From contig CM067537.1 of the NCBI GenBank assembly GCA_034509925.1, positions 6,457,001 to 6,521,000 of the forward strand: 64,000 nucleotides of DNA. Reading direction: 5' to 3'. The stretch is from Hirudinaria manillensis. Its lineage: Eukaryota > Annelida > Clitellata > Hirudinida > Hirudinidae. This document shows positions 52,001 through 63,600 of the stretch, one piece after another. Position 1 is the first letter of the stretch. Each line of letters opens with the position of its first letter. The notes beneath the pieces were generated by a model that saw only the letters and a program-made list of their open reading frames with translations, had not been told where the DNA came from and ran no database searches. Both the position numbers and the translations under genes were made by a program.

Positions 52001-54227
52001 AGCAAACAGTGGTCCTTAAAACCCAGCGAGACTCAGGATGCCAACAGAGGTTCCATTTCATCATTATCACAAACATGACTGCATTAATTATGTTTCATAT
52101 TAAATTGAAATAAAATGAATTTAATACTAATTCATATAAAATTTTCTTAATTTGTGAAAAGCTATGTGTTATAGGTTATATAATTATTCATATGTAATGA
52201 AAGTAAACAATTGTTTCAGATTTTTCTGTGAAGCCAGGTGAATATCATTTGCTGTCTCTCAGGGCTCACAAGAAAAACCTCCGAGGTTATTATAGACGAT
52301 TAAATATTTATTTAATTATTTAAAAATATAATATAATCAGCAGTTTTATAAATTTGAAACAATATCAATGTTTGCAGATGATTCTAATGATCAGGTCTCA
52401 AGTCTGTTGTTTTCAAATGATGAGGTAATTATATAGAAAAAGTGCTGCTATGAACTATATCAACTATTAATTGTGTTAACTATTAATTATGTTAACTATT
52501 AATTACGTTAACTATTAATTATGTTAACTATTAATTACGTTAACTATTAATTATATTAACTATTAATTATGTTTATTACGATCAATCATCAATGATTCCA
52601 GTTAGGCAGGAATATAAGAGATATCTTTATAATTGGTCTGAATTATTAATAAAATTTGATACTTTATTATTATTTTTTTCTTAATTTTGAATCTGAAGAC
52701 CAAAATGGTATTATTGCAACATTCTTTTTTGCATTGTCTTTTCTTTCTTTAGGGACCAACAGAAACTTTTCATCCAGAAGGGCTGATGGAATGCCGTCAG
52801 AATTCGTCTGCTCCTCCCGTGTCGTCTGCTGTGCAAGGCGCACAGGGCTGCGTGGATCGATTGGTTGAGCAACACGTCAACATGTTGCTCAACAAAACCG
52901 TTGAGACAAAGTTCATGCTAGTCATCATTTGGAAGGTTTTCCACTGTTTTCTTGTTGTGTTTCTTCTTACAGTTCTTTTTTCAGTCAATTTTATTGTATA
53001 CTGAGTATACTAACTATTATTATTTATTATTATTATTGTTATTATTAATGTGCATAATAAATAATAATTATTATCATTATTATTAATGTTATAATTATGT
53101 TACTTACCTGCATTAATCTGCACTATAACCAGGCTGATTCCCTTACTGATGAGTCCAAGAGGTACGGGCATCACTTTCTTTCGTTCAACAAGCTGGAGGA
53201 GCTGGTGGAGAGTGTTCCTGTGCCCAAGGTAAGCCAATCAGTGTATTATTTAGCACTCAGTGCATCAGTTATTTTATGGCAAAAATTTGTGTGACCACCA
53301 AAACTTGTAAAACCAATATTAGACTTTTTAATCATTTTCTATATTTAATATATTTTAAGATTTGCATATAAGTTGCTTTGATAATGCTTGCTACTACTTC
53401 CTAGTATGGGTTGAAAATGATTACATCAATCATTTCAATCGACTGCCAGAACTTGAACTTCTTATTAATTATTCATTTGAGATTCTCATATCTTCCCTTC
53501 TCCCCTGCTGTAGAGTCCTCTGTCAGTGCCACAGATAAAGTTCACCAACACTCAGGCCACGAATGTCACAGGTCAAGACTCGACACTCAATAGAGATGCC
53601 CTGTCGAAGTTGGTTGACGTATCTCTACAATTCAAGCAGACGATCTCTCACGACTTTGCCACTCGCAGGTACCTGACCGTGCCCTTCGTCTCACTTTTCA
53701 ACATTTGTGATGATTGCATAATATTAAATAATAATAAAAAGCTAAATAATGGCATTAGGTTATTAAAATGTTTATTTTATTAAGTTTATTGAAATTTATT
53801 TTTATGAGTTATAAACATTCAAAACACAATTAGTATCACATAGATCCAAGTTAGCTAATGAAATACAATGATGTTGCTTCTCCTGCAACTCTTCATGCAT
53901 TCATCAATGTTTCCATCAGGTCCTGCATAGTGACAGTCAAGGTCTTCTTGCTCAACAGCTCCGACCTTGACCTCTCAGTTTCGGTGGAGGCAGGGGATGT
54001 CACCATGAGGTAGGTTGTTGTATTTGTTCAACTGGTGCATTAAGAGGTCAACGTGGGTTCATTGGTGTTGTTACATCTTACATTTCTATTAAAGTTCTAT
54101 TAAAGGGTTAGATGAATGAAAATAGGATTAAAAACTGCTTTGATGACAATCTTTTGGAAATTTTTTTTATTTTGGAATTTCCTATTATTATTGTAATAAG
54201 TGTAATAATAGAAATTGTTATCTTCAT

Positions 54228-54276
<49 letters not shown>

Positions 54277-54700
54277 GGATATTACAAGTTGTTATTAAAC
54301 CAATAGTAAGAACCTGATTTAATGTCATTCTATGATTTGAATTGCCAGGTCCACAGAGCCAATCACAGGAGACCTCCAGCATCACTCATCTAATGAGATG
54401 AGGTCTTTCATGTGGGTGGGCAGGACAAAAGTATCCCTGAGATTAGGCTCCAATCAGGATGCCTCCCACATTCTCAAAGCCAGAGTTTACCAGGCAGGCA
54501 TTTACGATCTCAGCTGCATCAGGACCTTCGTCTCTGTTCACGGCGACGATCCGACCGCCAGCGACGACGACGAGAGAATCTTCGACGTCCAATTGGCAGA
54601 AAGCCCGAGCGAGACCGACACACCGCCTTTGCACAGGCTGCCTCAGAAGCTCCTGAATCCACTTCTCTTTACCGTGCTTGATGCTGCCAAAGCAAAGTGA
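38969..54700 (+). CDS. TRAPPC8: TRAPPC8, TRAPPIII complex subunit, 29 exons
   Basis: Subunit of the TRAPPIII tethering and Rab1 exchange complex in ER-Golgi traffic and autophagy. Exons: 38969-39122, 39201-39455, 39555-39644, 39743-39947, 40196-40355, 40602-40647, 40887-41119, 41629-41711, 42139-42289, 42721-42933, 48009-48140, 48310-48381, 48768-48920, 49035-49158, 49264-49458, 49627-49790, 49948-50025, ~50173-50628, 50742-50912, 51137-51318, 51507-51693, 51965-52049, 52220-52285, 52378-52424, 52753-52935, 53133-53228, 53514-53668, 53920-54009, 54349-54700. Phases agree; about 1525 aa (human 1435). Landmarks: CSEEAER, KSPWYESYRKSFLESLP, KWFVPTFLRFIVLLHDAS, PMVRKYAFHMVMAGHRF, CYAQALEIFKDKGWSLAE, RLNKTKEDR and, near the end, FMWVGRTKVSLRL with YQAGIYDL. 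The acceptor near 50173 lacks an AG. Intron 10 (42934-48008) carries an antisense LINE. Confidence 0.95.
42967..43012. repeat. (ATT)n at the LINE 3' side
   Basis: ATT triplets in TRAPPC8 intron 10 that serve as the (AAT)n tail of the minus-strand LINE or its target sequence, or both. Confidence 0.85.
43056..43072. other. Hairpin in the LINE 3' UTR
   Basis: GATCCC and GGGATC separated by five bases (6-bp stem), about 60 bp from the element's 3' end. Possible recognition structure for the reverse transcriptase. Confidence 0.5.
43226..46783 (-). CDS. LINE ORF2: Myb-like domain, reverse transcriptase, CCHC knuckle, restriction-like endonuclease
   Basis: A 1185-codon frame. Near residues 66-140 is a Myb/SANT-like segment (KWTNEQYKDVIWSYY, NLSNHRRYILKEKKL). 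The reverse transcriptase follows: KNYRPITCLPTTYKILTAAI, the GIFQGDSLSPLLF block and the catalytic FYMDD near residue 680. The C-terminus has a zinc knuckle C-x2-C-x8-H-x4-C (about 997-1014) and a PD-(D/E)xK-like endonuclease (RPD near 1082, then CLIIDIAVPDD and KYKDLQIEIQRMWG), as in R2/R4/NeSL-group elements. There is no apurinic endonuclease at the N-terminus. The frame listed begins with TTG; upstream it stays open into ORF1 for about 20 codons without an ATG, and the first ATG is near codon 48. Expression may need frameshifting or reinitiation. Clade not assigned. Confidence 0.93.
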   Translation of the reverse strand: MQELSINKADRHEKPQNLKLIKVNDSRKKDSIENEIKDNLAFSLEKNMMMKNENKINDDVKCVNKRRQKWTNEQYKDVIWSYYFAKESNNGNVTIATYNIWRSRNPEIFPGMNPNNLSNHRRYILKEKKLSEFDLAEIDEDVKRKLRGSDLDVEQICGSEVCQSEDDSNSQQENLIYKQHQADSGQESLLTRELKSEEMIEAENKLISKFNQIKMIKMHERKNLNKIISPRQADETIKLANQILLKVSTEMTLDLTKINELVYTVASLIAGEKFERKRVAVRFKVANWKMRIQKTINRCRKQLSMIKEFKNGNLDHKKQMGMNTMSLNQINELEQDVTMKLQAKAQRLRRYSKRSEQYHQNRMFRNDTKKFYRSISSKQIEIVDAPKLNTVDTFWRNILEKETHYNSDAEWIKYEEEIYANLNAYEWRDFQVEEISGIINQSHNWKSPGIDKIHNFWFKKLTALHKHLTDAYNEIMKEPSKIPTWLTEGITYLLPKSQETSKAKNYRPITCLPTTYKILTAAISKRIYNHFQSNSILPEEQKGCRKGSRGCKDQLLISQMIVQNSQKFKKNLNIAWIDYRKAFDSIPHSWIIRALQIYHVNDVIVQFIAQSMLKWKTRMTLRHNGGNIETTTIGINRGIFQGDSLSPLLFCIALIPLSNLINRTGLGYRINKEQISHLFYMDDLKLFTSEHEDMQKVIRVVEIFSKDICMEFGTEKCATIEIKHGQPVVTKGIELIDDGKEEIKSLEIQEMYKYLGMEERDGLNNILMKEKVKREYYSRLRKILKTQLSAKNKTTAINSFAVPVFAYGFGIIPWVKSEIEKCDRKTRKILTMNGMHHPGADIDRLYVKRNNGGRGIIELLSAYQQSILNLGEYIAATDGRLIQLVRKWDESRKKFSLQTETSKIKLKYKLNVTKEHLGKELKNALEIEKLKRITGKPLHGQYIKNLHNANIDNESSTQWLRKSDLKAETESLIIAAQDQALQTKYFKKMILHQDADGLCRMCHQHIESISHLISGCSMLAAKEYLERHNRVARYVHWRIGRECGIPLTTKWYEHTPNGITKFDHGVLMWDYPIITDRTVPANRPDLTYHDKKRRKCLIIDIAVPDDVNVPRKEMEKLTKYKDLQIEIQRMWGVRSQVIPVVVGALGMTSKKFKDYLDLIPGNPSPLEAQKIALCGTAHILRRILN
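46786..47667 (-). CDS. LINE ORF1: coiled-coil RNA-binding-like protein
   Basis: 293 codons from ATG at 47667. It begins MTDAVRIRKEIAAS and has a CDKC pair near residue 23. A long charged, heptad-like region (about 30-150) predicts a coiled coil. Then comes RKNNLVFYNLKE and DRPMIVKFYNFSLKN, a pattern like the RRM-type core of LINE ORF1 proteins, followed by a basic helical tail (EDRQSCKKLIEKAKEEKAK). Probably a nucleic-acid chaperone packaging the LINE RNA, inferred from position and layout. Its last ~60 bp overlap the ORF2 frame. Confidence 0.88.
   Translation of the reverse strand: MTDAVRIRKEIAASATMIGLHICDKCVKENVDVLKKIVECYQVDENIENITKDIAQIKSMIEERTAHESMIQKQMNEMKDWKLQLDKLNAEFKQFGNKLNEISVDKVKETEKWTDLFKTNVQEMNRNVKSVQDSVIKTKTATEIKEDREQRKNNLVFYNLKESMSDQKSNDKEFLTELLKAFDIEFDHQKDVLQMNRIGKKIEGKDRPMIVKFYNFSLKNMILESCYKLKGLMKFKKLIVSHDLSIEDRQSCKKLIEKAKEEKAKTGEADRFIYKIRGTPGSFHVVLIKKQNL
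47816..47862. repeat. (ATT)n flank at the LINE 5' side
   Basis: ATT triplets with a few GTT variants adjoin the LINE 5' end and match the type of repeat at its 3' end (42967-43012). Confidence 0.8.
51840..51962. repeat. ~36-bp minisatellite
   Basis: About four copies of a unit with ATAATACAATATATTTTTTA, in the TRAPPC8 intron before exon 51965. Confidence 0.75.
52460..52572. repeat. 16-bp minisatellite
   Basis: Unit AACTATTAATTATGTT (third base from the TATG varies G/C/A) repeated about seven times in the TRAPPC8 intron between 52424 and 52753. It contains GTTAAC palindromes. Confidence 0.9.
54228..54276. repeat. (AAT)n microsatellite
   Basis: About 15 AAT triplets in the last TRAPPC8 intron. 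Confidence 0.95.
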
Positions 54701-56034
54701 CGGTCACTGCTACCTGGGCAAGGAAGCTTGTTCGATCGAAACGAGTCGCTCCTGCCGACGGCCTCGTCGTCCGTTCGTCTCGACGCCGCGTCGAGTCTCC
54801 CGAAGTCGTTATCGCTACCGACAAAAAGCTATAATCGCTGTAATTTTCACGGCCGGGCGTTTTCCAGAAGCTATCTTGATCTTATTAATTGTACCGATAC
54901 TTGACACGACGAAGTTAATATTTGACTACTTAGTAGCAGTTAACGTTACTCACTAACTGTTTAATGTCTCGCTGCATACACGACGAGCATACACAAAGTA
55001 TGCTACAAAGCGATGTTATTATTTTGTTAGCGGCCATGGCGACTCCAATTATGTAATTATGGTTCCAAATTGCTTGCTACATTTCCAAAAACATCCTGTC
55101 TTTCCCAGACCTAATCCAATCTGTTGATGTGTTGGAGAATGAAACAAATAATTCTTTAGAATTAAATGCATTTAAATTAAATTTAATTAAATTGTTCTTG
55201 AGGAACTGGACGAGATGGCAGCCTGGAAATTATGCGACCATTGCCTTTTGTGGTTTTGAGGTTCTTTTTAAACAAGTCTTTGGAGGCTGGTGGAACTTCC
55301 AAAACATAGAAGATGCCGAAGTTCAAAGACACAAAATAGTTTGGATTTAAAAGATGTTTTATTACTAACAAACAAGATTGTCTCGTTGTGAATCGTACAT
55401 CCATTTAAAATGTCAAAACGTGAGCATCAAACAACAACAAACGGATCGCCAATTTCACGTCCTTCGGCAGATGCCAATCCAAGAAAACTTGAAACAACGT
55501 CATTAACATCAAGTGTCATGCCCCTAAAAATACAAATACAAAACTGCAACAAATGCTCAAGAATGAGTTCAAACTGAGTCAAAATCTTGGAAAAAAAATG
55601 CTGAACTGCTATCACAACCCCAAGTCAGTGAGTGAGCGTTCGTCTTTGATTCTTTGAAATAATATTTACAAATATTTTAAATGCATCTAAAAAAAAAAAG
55701 AAGTAAAAACGTATAACATTTTGAATCACAATCATCTTGAATGGAGGTTGCAAGGATGTCACAAAAAGTCACAGGCACTTCTCTGGTCCTATTGGAAAAT
55801 TCGTTCAAAATGAAAACATTCCCAAAAAGCCATCGGATTTAAGGCCTAAAAAAGAAACTTCACATGAAAACTGCAAAGCAGGAAACAACAAGTGACTAAA
55901 TATAAAACGTGTCTAAACATAATAGCAGCTGGTTTTTTGGCAAAAACATTAAAAACATCTAGAAGGCACATCGTCACATCAAGCTGAAATAAAGTCCGTT
56001 CCTTTCGGTTTTCTTATGAGGAGCATCCTGACCT
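54701..56034. other. Convergent 3' UTR region
   Basis: Between the stop codons of TRAPPC8 and the minus-strand proline-rich gene. AATAAA on the minus strand at 55363-55358 could end the latter, giving a 3' UTR of about 670 bp. No coding exon recognised. Confidence 0.5.
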
Positions 56035-59000
56035 TCAGTTCTTGTTGAATTTTGGTTTGATAGGCACTGCAGGGGGCAGTTTGGGCTGTTGAGATTTTTC
56101 GGGTTTGGGGGGAGGAGGCGGAGCCTTCTCTGCCCGAGTGCAAGGTTCGGGGTTTTTGTCGGAGGCAGATCTCGGAGCCGTGCTTGCTTCTGTCGCCTTC
56201 TTTTCTAAGTCTTCTCTCGGTTTTGGTGATTTAACATCCTGATCAGATTTTTCTTCTACATGGTTCTTTGGGATATCATTGTTTTCCTCACTTGAAGGTA
56301 GGTTGGGTGCATTCTGAAATTTCAAGGACGATTTATCTGCTGATTTGATGCAAAATGATCCCAAGTGGGTGTCTTGAATTTCGGTGATCATTGGTTTAGC
56401 CACTTCTGAAGAGGCCAAATTATTGGGCGTCTCTGGGAAGACGTCGTCCTTCGCCATGTCGATGGCTTCTTCTTCTTCTTCTTCGACATCTTCATTTTCT
56501 TCGGTGAGTTGCCGATCGTTTCTGTTTTCTTCTCGAGAATTGTTTGAAGGCAATGGCTTCGGCTGACTGGGGAAGGATTGAGTCCTGGAGACGCTCTCCC
56601 CAGAATTTATGGAACCTTTCGAGCCCTTGAGAATCTTAGGTAACGAAGCGCTCCCGGTCTTGTCGGAAATGGACGAAAGCTTCAAACTTTCCGAACTGGA
56701 AAGCGACAAGTCTTTCGGTTTCATATTCCTCGGCACCGGAACCGGAGATTTCAATTTTAAAACCGGACTGTTGAGATTTACCTCCGAACTGGTCAGAGAA
56801 GTTGTCTTTTCCTTCGTAAGCCATTCCATGCCGTTCGACTCGGAGACGGAAGCGGCGATCTCTTCCAAGCTCGCCTCAGAGCCGTTTTTCTGGAAGGCGG
56901 CGTCGTCGGACCGAACGTCGAGGCTAGGAATCGAATGTCCGGAATCTGCCCGGGAAGGGATTTTTTCTAAGACCGCCCGAGTTTCCGAAGAAGCGGAGCG
57001 ACACTTGTCGGGCGACCGGTTCCGATTCTTTTCGAACGCGTCGGAGCTCTCGGTGCTTCCGGAAGAGGCCAGACTGGCATTCGACGATGCGTCGACCAGC
57101 GGCGGTTTCTCGGTGCCGATCGGGATGCCTTCGTCTTTCTCGGGGGATCCAGACTTTTCGACATCTTCGGCGGTCGTCGATGGCTTGAATGGCTTCGTAG
57201 GTGGCTTTAGCGGAGTCTTTGGAGGAGTTTCCGTTACCATTTTTTTCTCAGGTCTTGACTCTTCGTCCAGATCCAACAGGTCGAGACTACCGCAAGAGGT
57301 TTTGTCGGATTGGTTGTCAGCTTTTGAAAAATGATTAAAGGATTATTGTGGAGTTTAATGCATTTAATCGATAACGTCGCAATAAAAATAACTCGTCCCA
57401 AGTTTTAGCCCATTAGAATAAATTCAATTGTGATAACAATGTAACGACTTCAAGTTGCTACCAATTATGTTTAAGTGTGAATGAATATGTTGTTTTTTCA
57501 CTAATATTTTTATATCATTTTGAACCATCCTTGACCCTTGGATTTTGGCAAGTTAAGAACTTCTTATGAATCACTTCCACTTGATTATGATTATGATCGT
57601 TCTGATTATGATCCAACTTTAATTTTTAAGTTTGTGGTGCTACAAACCTTTAAGGGTAAGCACTTTGATTACAACATAAAATCAATTTGCCATTATTAAT
57701 TATTACATAACAATTATTTGTTAATAATTATCAAAAAGGATGCAAAGTTACCCTGAGGACGGTCACGTGGAATCTCCTGTAAATTAGCATAAAAGAACGA
57801 TGTAAGAACCAACCATTATGTTAAGAATATGATAGCCATGCATTTTGATAAAACTATATGATGAAATCAATTAGGCAAATGATATGAAAGTATGAAATGG
57901 AATTTCCACTGTATCCCAATATACTTTGATAAACAATGACAAAGGATGGAGTGAAGAGGTAGAAAGGTAGTTATCACTGCCAGAATGATAATCATCATTG
58001 CAACACATTGAGCTCAACGTTGACTCTGAGAGATGGGTATCAATTTAATCATAATCATCATCATCACCACCATCACTGGCATAATCAAACCACTTAAAAC
58101 GGAGGCATGACCATAATGCAGATCAGCATAATTGCTATGATGGCAGTTTAGCATGTTTTTCCCCACCATTATTGTCATCATCATCATCACCATACTTACC
58201 ATTGCCATCGGTGTCATCATCATCATCAGTTCACAAAACCCAGTCACCTCTTATTGAGCAAATGACAACATGACTCATGCGTGTTGTGACGTACATACTG
58301 AGTCATCGATGACACGAGTCGATCGAGCAGAGCATGTTTTCACGTGTTTGGAAAACAATCAATTATGAATAATTATAAATGCTCATCAGCCTCTTAATTA
58401 TGAATAATTATAAATGCTCATCAGCCTCTTAATTATGAATAATTATAAATGCTCATCAGCCTCTTAATTAGCACAATGAATCATCTTAATTGATTAAAAA
58501 TAAATTTCTGAAACCTGCGTTCTGGGATGTTTCTTCTTTGGCTTAACATTGATCTTGTGCCTTGCCGGACCGCTGGACAGAATCGGTGCCCTTTCGACAG
58601 CTTCCAGATCCTCTTTATCAAGTGTTGGTGGAGCTGAGTACACGAAAATATTGCTGGTTATATAAAATATATATATATATATATATATATCACTATACGA
58701 TATATATGTATGTATGTATATATATATATAAATATGATGTATGTATGTATATATATGTATATATATATATATGATGTATATCACATGGTTAACATCATCT
58801 TTCCAATTTTAATTGCTCTCCATAATGATGGTGTGAAACAACGACTATCTTTGTGTTTCTCCTTTACTTTTCTTTGAAAAAGTTAATTAATTTATTTGCA
58901 TATGTTAATCAAGCTTCACACATCAATGTGTTCCACAAAAACTTTATCTTCGTGATGATACAATTAGAGACATGTTTATGTTTTTAATAATTTCACTTCC

Positions 59001-59661
59001 ATAGAGAGAGTTCTGCCAATAACCGCCATAACCAGAAAGGTTATCCATAGGCAGAAAGGTCATAACATAATTCTTTTTGTTGAAAGTATTGATTTAATAT
59101 TTATTTAAGATAATTTGATGTTCACATCAGTGGCAACAGAGTTAGCATGCTACACAATCATCAGGCTTTGGCCAGCAATTACAAACTCAACATAAGAAAG
59201 CAATTAGACTGATAACCAGACTACAACATCCTCATTCAAATGTGCCCTTTTCTTACCAGGCTTCTCAGTTTCTGTTATTTCAGGTCCATTCTCCTAAGGA
59301 ATAATACGAATTGTCAGTAGTTTCAAAGAACATATATTTTCAACTGATAATGATAAAGAATCTGATCATTAGGAAGAGTCTTATAAAAATATAATTGTTT
59401 AAATTTTTATAGAGCAATTTTGCGATTAAGTCAATAATTTAGAGTCATTTATTAAACATAGATTGCCAACTGGAAAACCAATTTTTAAATAAGTAAGCAA
59501 TTTTAAAATTGTTCAAGAGATCAATATTAATCTTTGGAAAATCCCCATGCACTTCACTGCATGATATGACTTCTCAGTCAGGCAAACAAAAGCAGTTTAC
59601 TAATAAACAATTACTAATAGAAGTATTAACCTCATCTTGTCTTGGTGGTTTCTTCCTCAAG
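56035..59661 (-). CDS. Disordered proline-rich protein with capping-protein-interaction-like motif; 5' end unresolved
   Basis: Exons joined by phase: 59661-59631, 59293-59257, 58633-58515, 57776-57752, 57320-56035 (stop), giving at least 498 aa. A 15-nt microexon at 59818-59804 may precede them. No folded domain is seen. Exon 58633-58515 contains ARHKINVKPKKKHPR, matching the spacing of the CPI motif (H-x-T/hydrophobic-x-x-R/K-P-K) that binds actin capping protein in CARMIL, CD2AP/CIN85 and CRACD-type proteins; CRACD has a similar HKLAVKPK. The last exon is Ser/Glu-rich with SH3-ligand-like prolines (SPVPVPRNMKPK, APPPPPKPEK, LPPAVPIKPK). Role inferred: actin cytoskeletal regulator. The gene could be a CRACD-like or CIN85-like relative whose N-terminus lies upstream. 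Same strand as WDR61, whose stop is about 970 bp away. Confidence 0.65.
58361..58465. repeat. 35-bp tandem repeat, three perfect copies
   Basis: Unit begins AATTATGAATAATTATAAAT and ends GCTCATCAGCCTCTT; 58361-58395, 58396-58430 and 58431-58465 are identical. It lies in the intron between exons 58633-58515 and 57776-57752. Confidence 0.95.
58664..58775. repeat. (AT)n/(ATGT)n microsatellite
   Basis: Dinucleotide and tetranucleotide AT/ATGT runs just upstream (minus-strand sense) of exon 58633-58515. Tyr/Ile frames over it are artefacts. Confidence 0.9.
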
Positions 59662-59818
59662 CTTAAAATCAAGAAAACTTATGAGTAAAGCAAAAAAAGC
59701 ACAAATGCACAACTTCCTGGTATTCAATACTTTTGAGTTTCTTGTTAACTAAACAAGTTTAGGATGAATCTATTCCAAGATTATTTTCATTAGAAGCAAA
59801 TACCTGTAGATGAGGTTC

Positions 59819-60633
59819 CTAAATGATTCAAAAAATCTTCTAACTCCTCTAAATTTCATATTTTCACTGTAAAATTTATTGATCCAGATCAATAAAGTGT
59901 GAATCCGGTTTTCAAACTTACAGCCTTCAACGCTATTCCAGTTAAAAAATCAATCCAACATGCACGTTCTAGGAAATGAAAAGTATTTAGTTCAAGAGCC
60001 TCACCCAGAAAATCAGCAAATCAGTCGGAAAATTTGTTAACTTGTTCTTTAAGCGATATGGTTATGTCCAAACTTTCGCAAACATATCAGAATAGACCAA
60101 TATTAAGCCATGATCCGCAGTCTATTAACGGACATCACCATCTCTGATCTCGGAAGTGATGATCTCCCATCTCACGATGTAAACAGGTTCTTAACAAATA
60201 GAAGGCGCTCTTGCATAACGTTAAGACCTCCCCCGACGAACGTTGATTTGATGTTTAATTAAGAATATATTAGAATCGACTTATTTCAAATTTAGAATAA
60301 GCCTTATCTAAATACAACTAAAGCTATTTATATCGTATTTCTGCTACATCCTTCTTTGTCAAAGGCTACGTTATGTGACTAAAGGCTACTTTACATGTCT
60401 AAAGATTAAGTGACTATAGAAGTCCGACATTTCGAGAATTTCCAAGGATCGGCCACGTCTGACCTCTAGCTCAAAACCTTTTGACTAGCTTGAAAGCAAC
60501 AAGACGATCATTGTGATCAAGTTATGAACAAAATACCTTTTTGAGTTGAAGTTGTTAAAGGTTTTTTAATGTGTCATAAGCTATTCATGGATTATATTAG
60601 AAAGGCCAAAACGTAATATTCGCCAGCAGTTCC
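59819..60633. other. Spacer between WDR61 and the proline-rich gene
   Basis: Should contain the WDR61 3' end and the promoter or 5' exons of the proline-rich gene. A possible donor (GGCT/GTAAG, minus strand, near 59925) marks a candidate 5' exon, but it is not open in the needed frame. Confidence 0.45.
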
Positions 60634-63600
60634 TCAAATGTGGCAGTCATATATCATAAGTGATTTGTCTTCTGAAACTGAGGCAAGATTATTTCCTTTG
60701 CTATTGTAGCGGACACTCCAGACCTAAGATTTATCAAATGATAATAATTTACCAAATATATTGAGAAAAAGGCTAAAATAACAATTTAAAACAGTTAAAA
60801 TGCAAGAGACCTGATCAGTATGTTCTGTGAAAGTGTGCTCACATTGTCTGGTGCTCAAATCCCAAATCTTTACAGTCTTGTCAGATGAGCTAGATTCAAT
60901 AAAGAATGAACATATTGATACAACTAGTAATTCAGGTAATCAAAGGCTGTACAGCAATGAAAATTGCTTCAGGAGAGTAATGCAGAAACAAAGAAAACTA
61001 TGATGTTGGCAACAATTATTTTAATAACAATAATAATAATAATTTCAAGTAATAAGGTCAGTCATACATAATGAAAATGAAAAGTAACATCTGGCCAATG
61101 CACAAAATATTATTTTGAAAATGATTAAACATGAATTACCACGAAGCAAAACGTTGTTTGTCATTGGAAAAGTCCACATCTAAAACCCAGGAACCGTGAC
61201 CAGAGAGCGATGCAACGAGGTCTGCCTGGAGACTAAAATAATGCGATTGGAGAGCCATTAAGAGAACAAGAGATTATTAATTAAAAATAATAAACTGAAT
61301 GCTTTGATAAATCATATCATTAGAAGATGGATCAACGATTATGTATTGAATTTCATCAACTAATTAACTTCATTTTCAAAGCATGGATCGACCAATTTCC
61401 AAATTCGACATGAGTAATGCAATGTTCATTGCAACTCAGCAATTAAATATTATAACAATGTAACAAACCTCATGTGAAGTATATATATCTATAATGAACA
61501 ATTACCTATATAATGAACTACATAATATCTATATAATGAACTATATAATATCTATATAATGAACTATATAATATCCTTATAATGAACTATATAATACCTA
61601 TATAATGAACAATTATCTATATAATGAACTATATAATATCTATATAATGAACTCCAATAATAACAACCAATAGATTTTTTTCCAGCAGGATATCCCTTTA
61701 AATCTATCACAACTTTTCCATGTTTTACTAAAATTCATTAATGTAAGCTGCCACAGAGAGGCCAAAATGCCACAATAAAAATAAATAACTGAAAAAAGAC
61801 CGCAAAACGAGACCAACTTACACGTCATAAACCTTGATGTGGCGGTCGTCCGAGGCGGTGACGAGAAGCGTGGAGTCCGGCGAGAAGCAGAGGCCCCTGA
61901 TGGACATGGCATGACCTCCGAGGGTGTGCAGAAGTTTTCCGGTCGTCGCATCGAATATGTTAATGATCCCGTCTATTGCACCGCTGGCTATGTATTGGCC
62001 GTTTGGGCTCTGTTTGGACAAATGCAAAAGTAATTAAAATTTATTTATTTATTTATTTATTCTATTCCTTTGTAAAGCTAAAAATGGTTATTATAATTTG
62101 ATGGTTTGTCAAATTATTATAATGGAATAGTATACCATTTCATTGTTGTAAAGTCTACTGATATATAAACTTTTGGGAAATTAAAAAAATTAAATCACTG
62201 TCAATGATATGCAAATTTATTTTAATTAACTAATTATTTATTTATTAAATTGGTGAACTCACATAAGCAATTCTGAGGGTGAACTTTCCTCTGGTGTCAA
62301 GTTGTGTTTCTTGCTTTCCTGTCTCCACATTGTACAGGTTGATCTTACCTGTGTGACTTCCAGTGGCTATGTGGAGGTTGTCAGGAGAAAAGCTCACTGT
62401 CCAAGCATCCACTATGGAATGCATTATAATAAAATTATCATTAATGTCACTTAAAAGTAAAGAAAATTAATGCCAAATTATTCATCTGATTTTCAATTAA
62501 TCCATGTTGCTGGAGTTTCACATAAAGCCATATTCTTTTCTAGCAATTCTTTTAGCTGTTTAGCTTATCATAATGATATATCATAATATTATAGCATTAA
62601 TGATTTCAAATAATTGATTTCATTTCCTTCTTTGGAGCTCCAGACATTTATTTTAGTCAAAAATTGATAACATATGAAGACGAAAAATATGATTAAAGAA
62701 CAAAGCTCAACAATCTGCTTCATTTATGACTAGACAGTTTTAAACCTATCAAAGAATTGCAGCCAATAACACCAATGAATACCTGGCCCAGCATCAATAT
62801 CTTTAAGGAGTTTTCCATTTTCCATCTCCCAGATCCTGATGTGCCCATTCAAACTGCTAGAGGCCACCATCTCCCCATTCTTGCTGACATCCACAGACAC
62901 AACCCCAAGGTAAAGTCTCTCAAGGGTGTGTTGGAGCTGAAGAGAGTTGTCTGACCTGTAGCAAACCAGTGGAAATTATTAAATTGCTCACAATATTTTA
63001 GCCTAATTTAGCAAAATTGTTATTTATTCCATGAGTTATTATTGTATTTGCATTATGCATTAAACAGTTTTTTTTTAGCAATAGTAACTTTTTACTTCTA
63101 GGACAATGAATTTATATCATATTAAAATGTTTTGGAATTACCTTCAAACAAAACATTCAAAAATTTTAAGCAGTAGTAATGTTAATATATTTTGTGCAAA
63201 TTGAGTAGGCCGTGGAATTTCCCAGAATAAGCAAAACATAAATGTGAAAAACCCCATAATTTGTTCATTAACCATTTCCATATTTTTACAGTGTCATCAA
63301 TAGACCCGGTTACAACACGTTCTGCTCCATCATCACCACACTGTGTACTCCAGGCGCAGGTCCATATGCTATCCTCATGAGCTACAAGAAAGATTTATGC
63401 TAATAAGTATTTTCATAAAATTAGCGAAAAATTAAACAAATTATTACCATTCTCCTCTTTATGGGCAAGCGAATACTAAAAATTGAAAATTTACATAATT
63501 AGTCTCTAACATTTATAACAAATATTTTACTTTTATTATAATTAGACATGCAGACTTTAGAGGGTCATGCAGTGACTACCATACGACATTGAATAACCAT

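Noticed and set aside
56609..57334. 241-codon plus-strand frame
   Set aside because: Antisense shadow of the Ser/Glu-rich last exon of the proline-rich gene.
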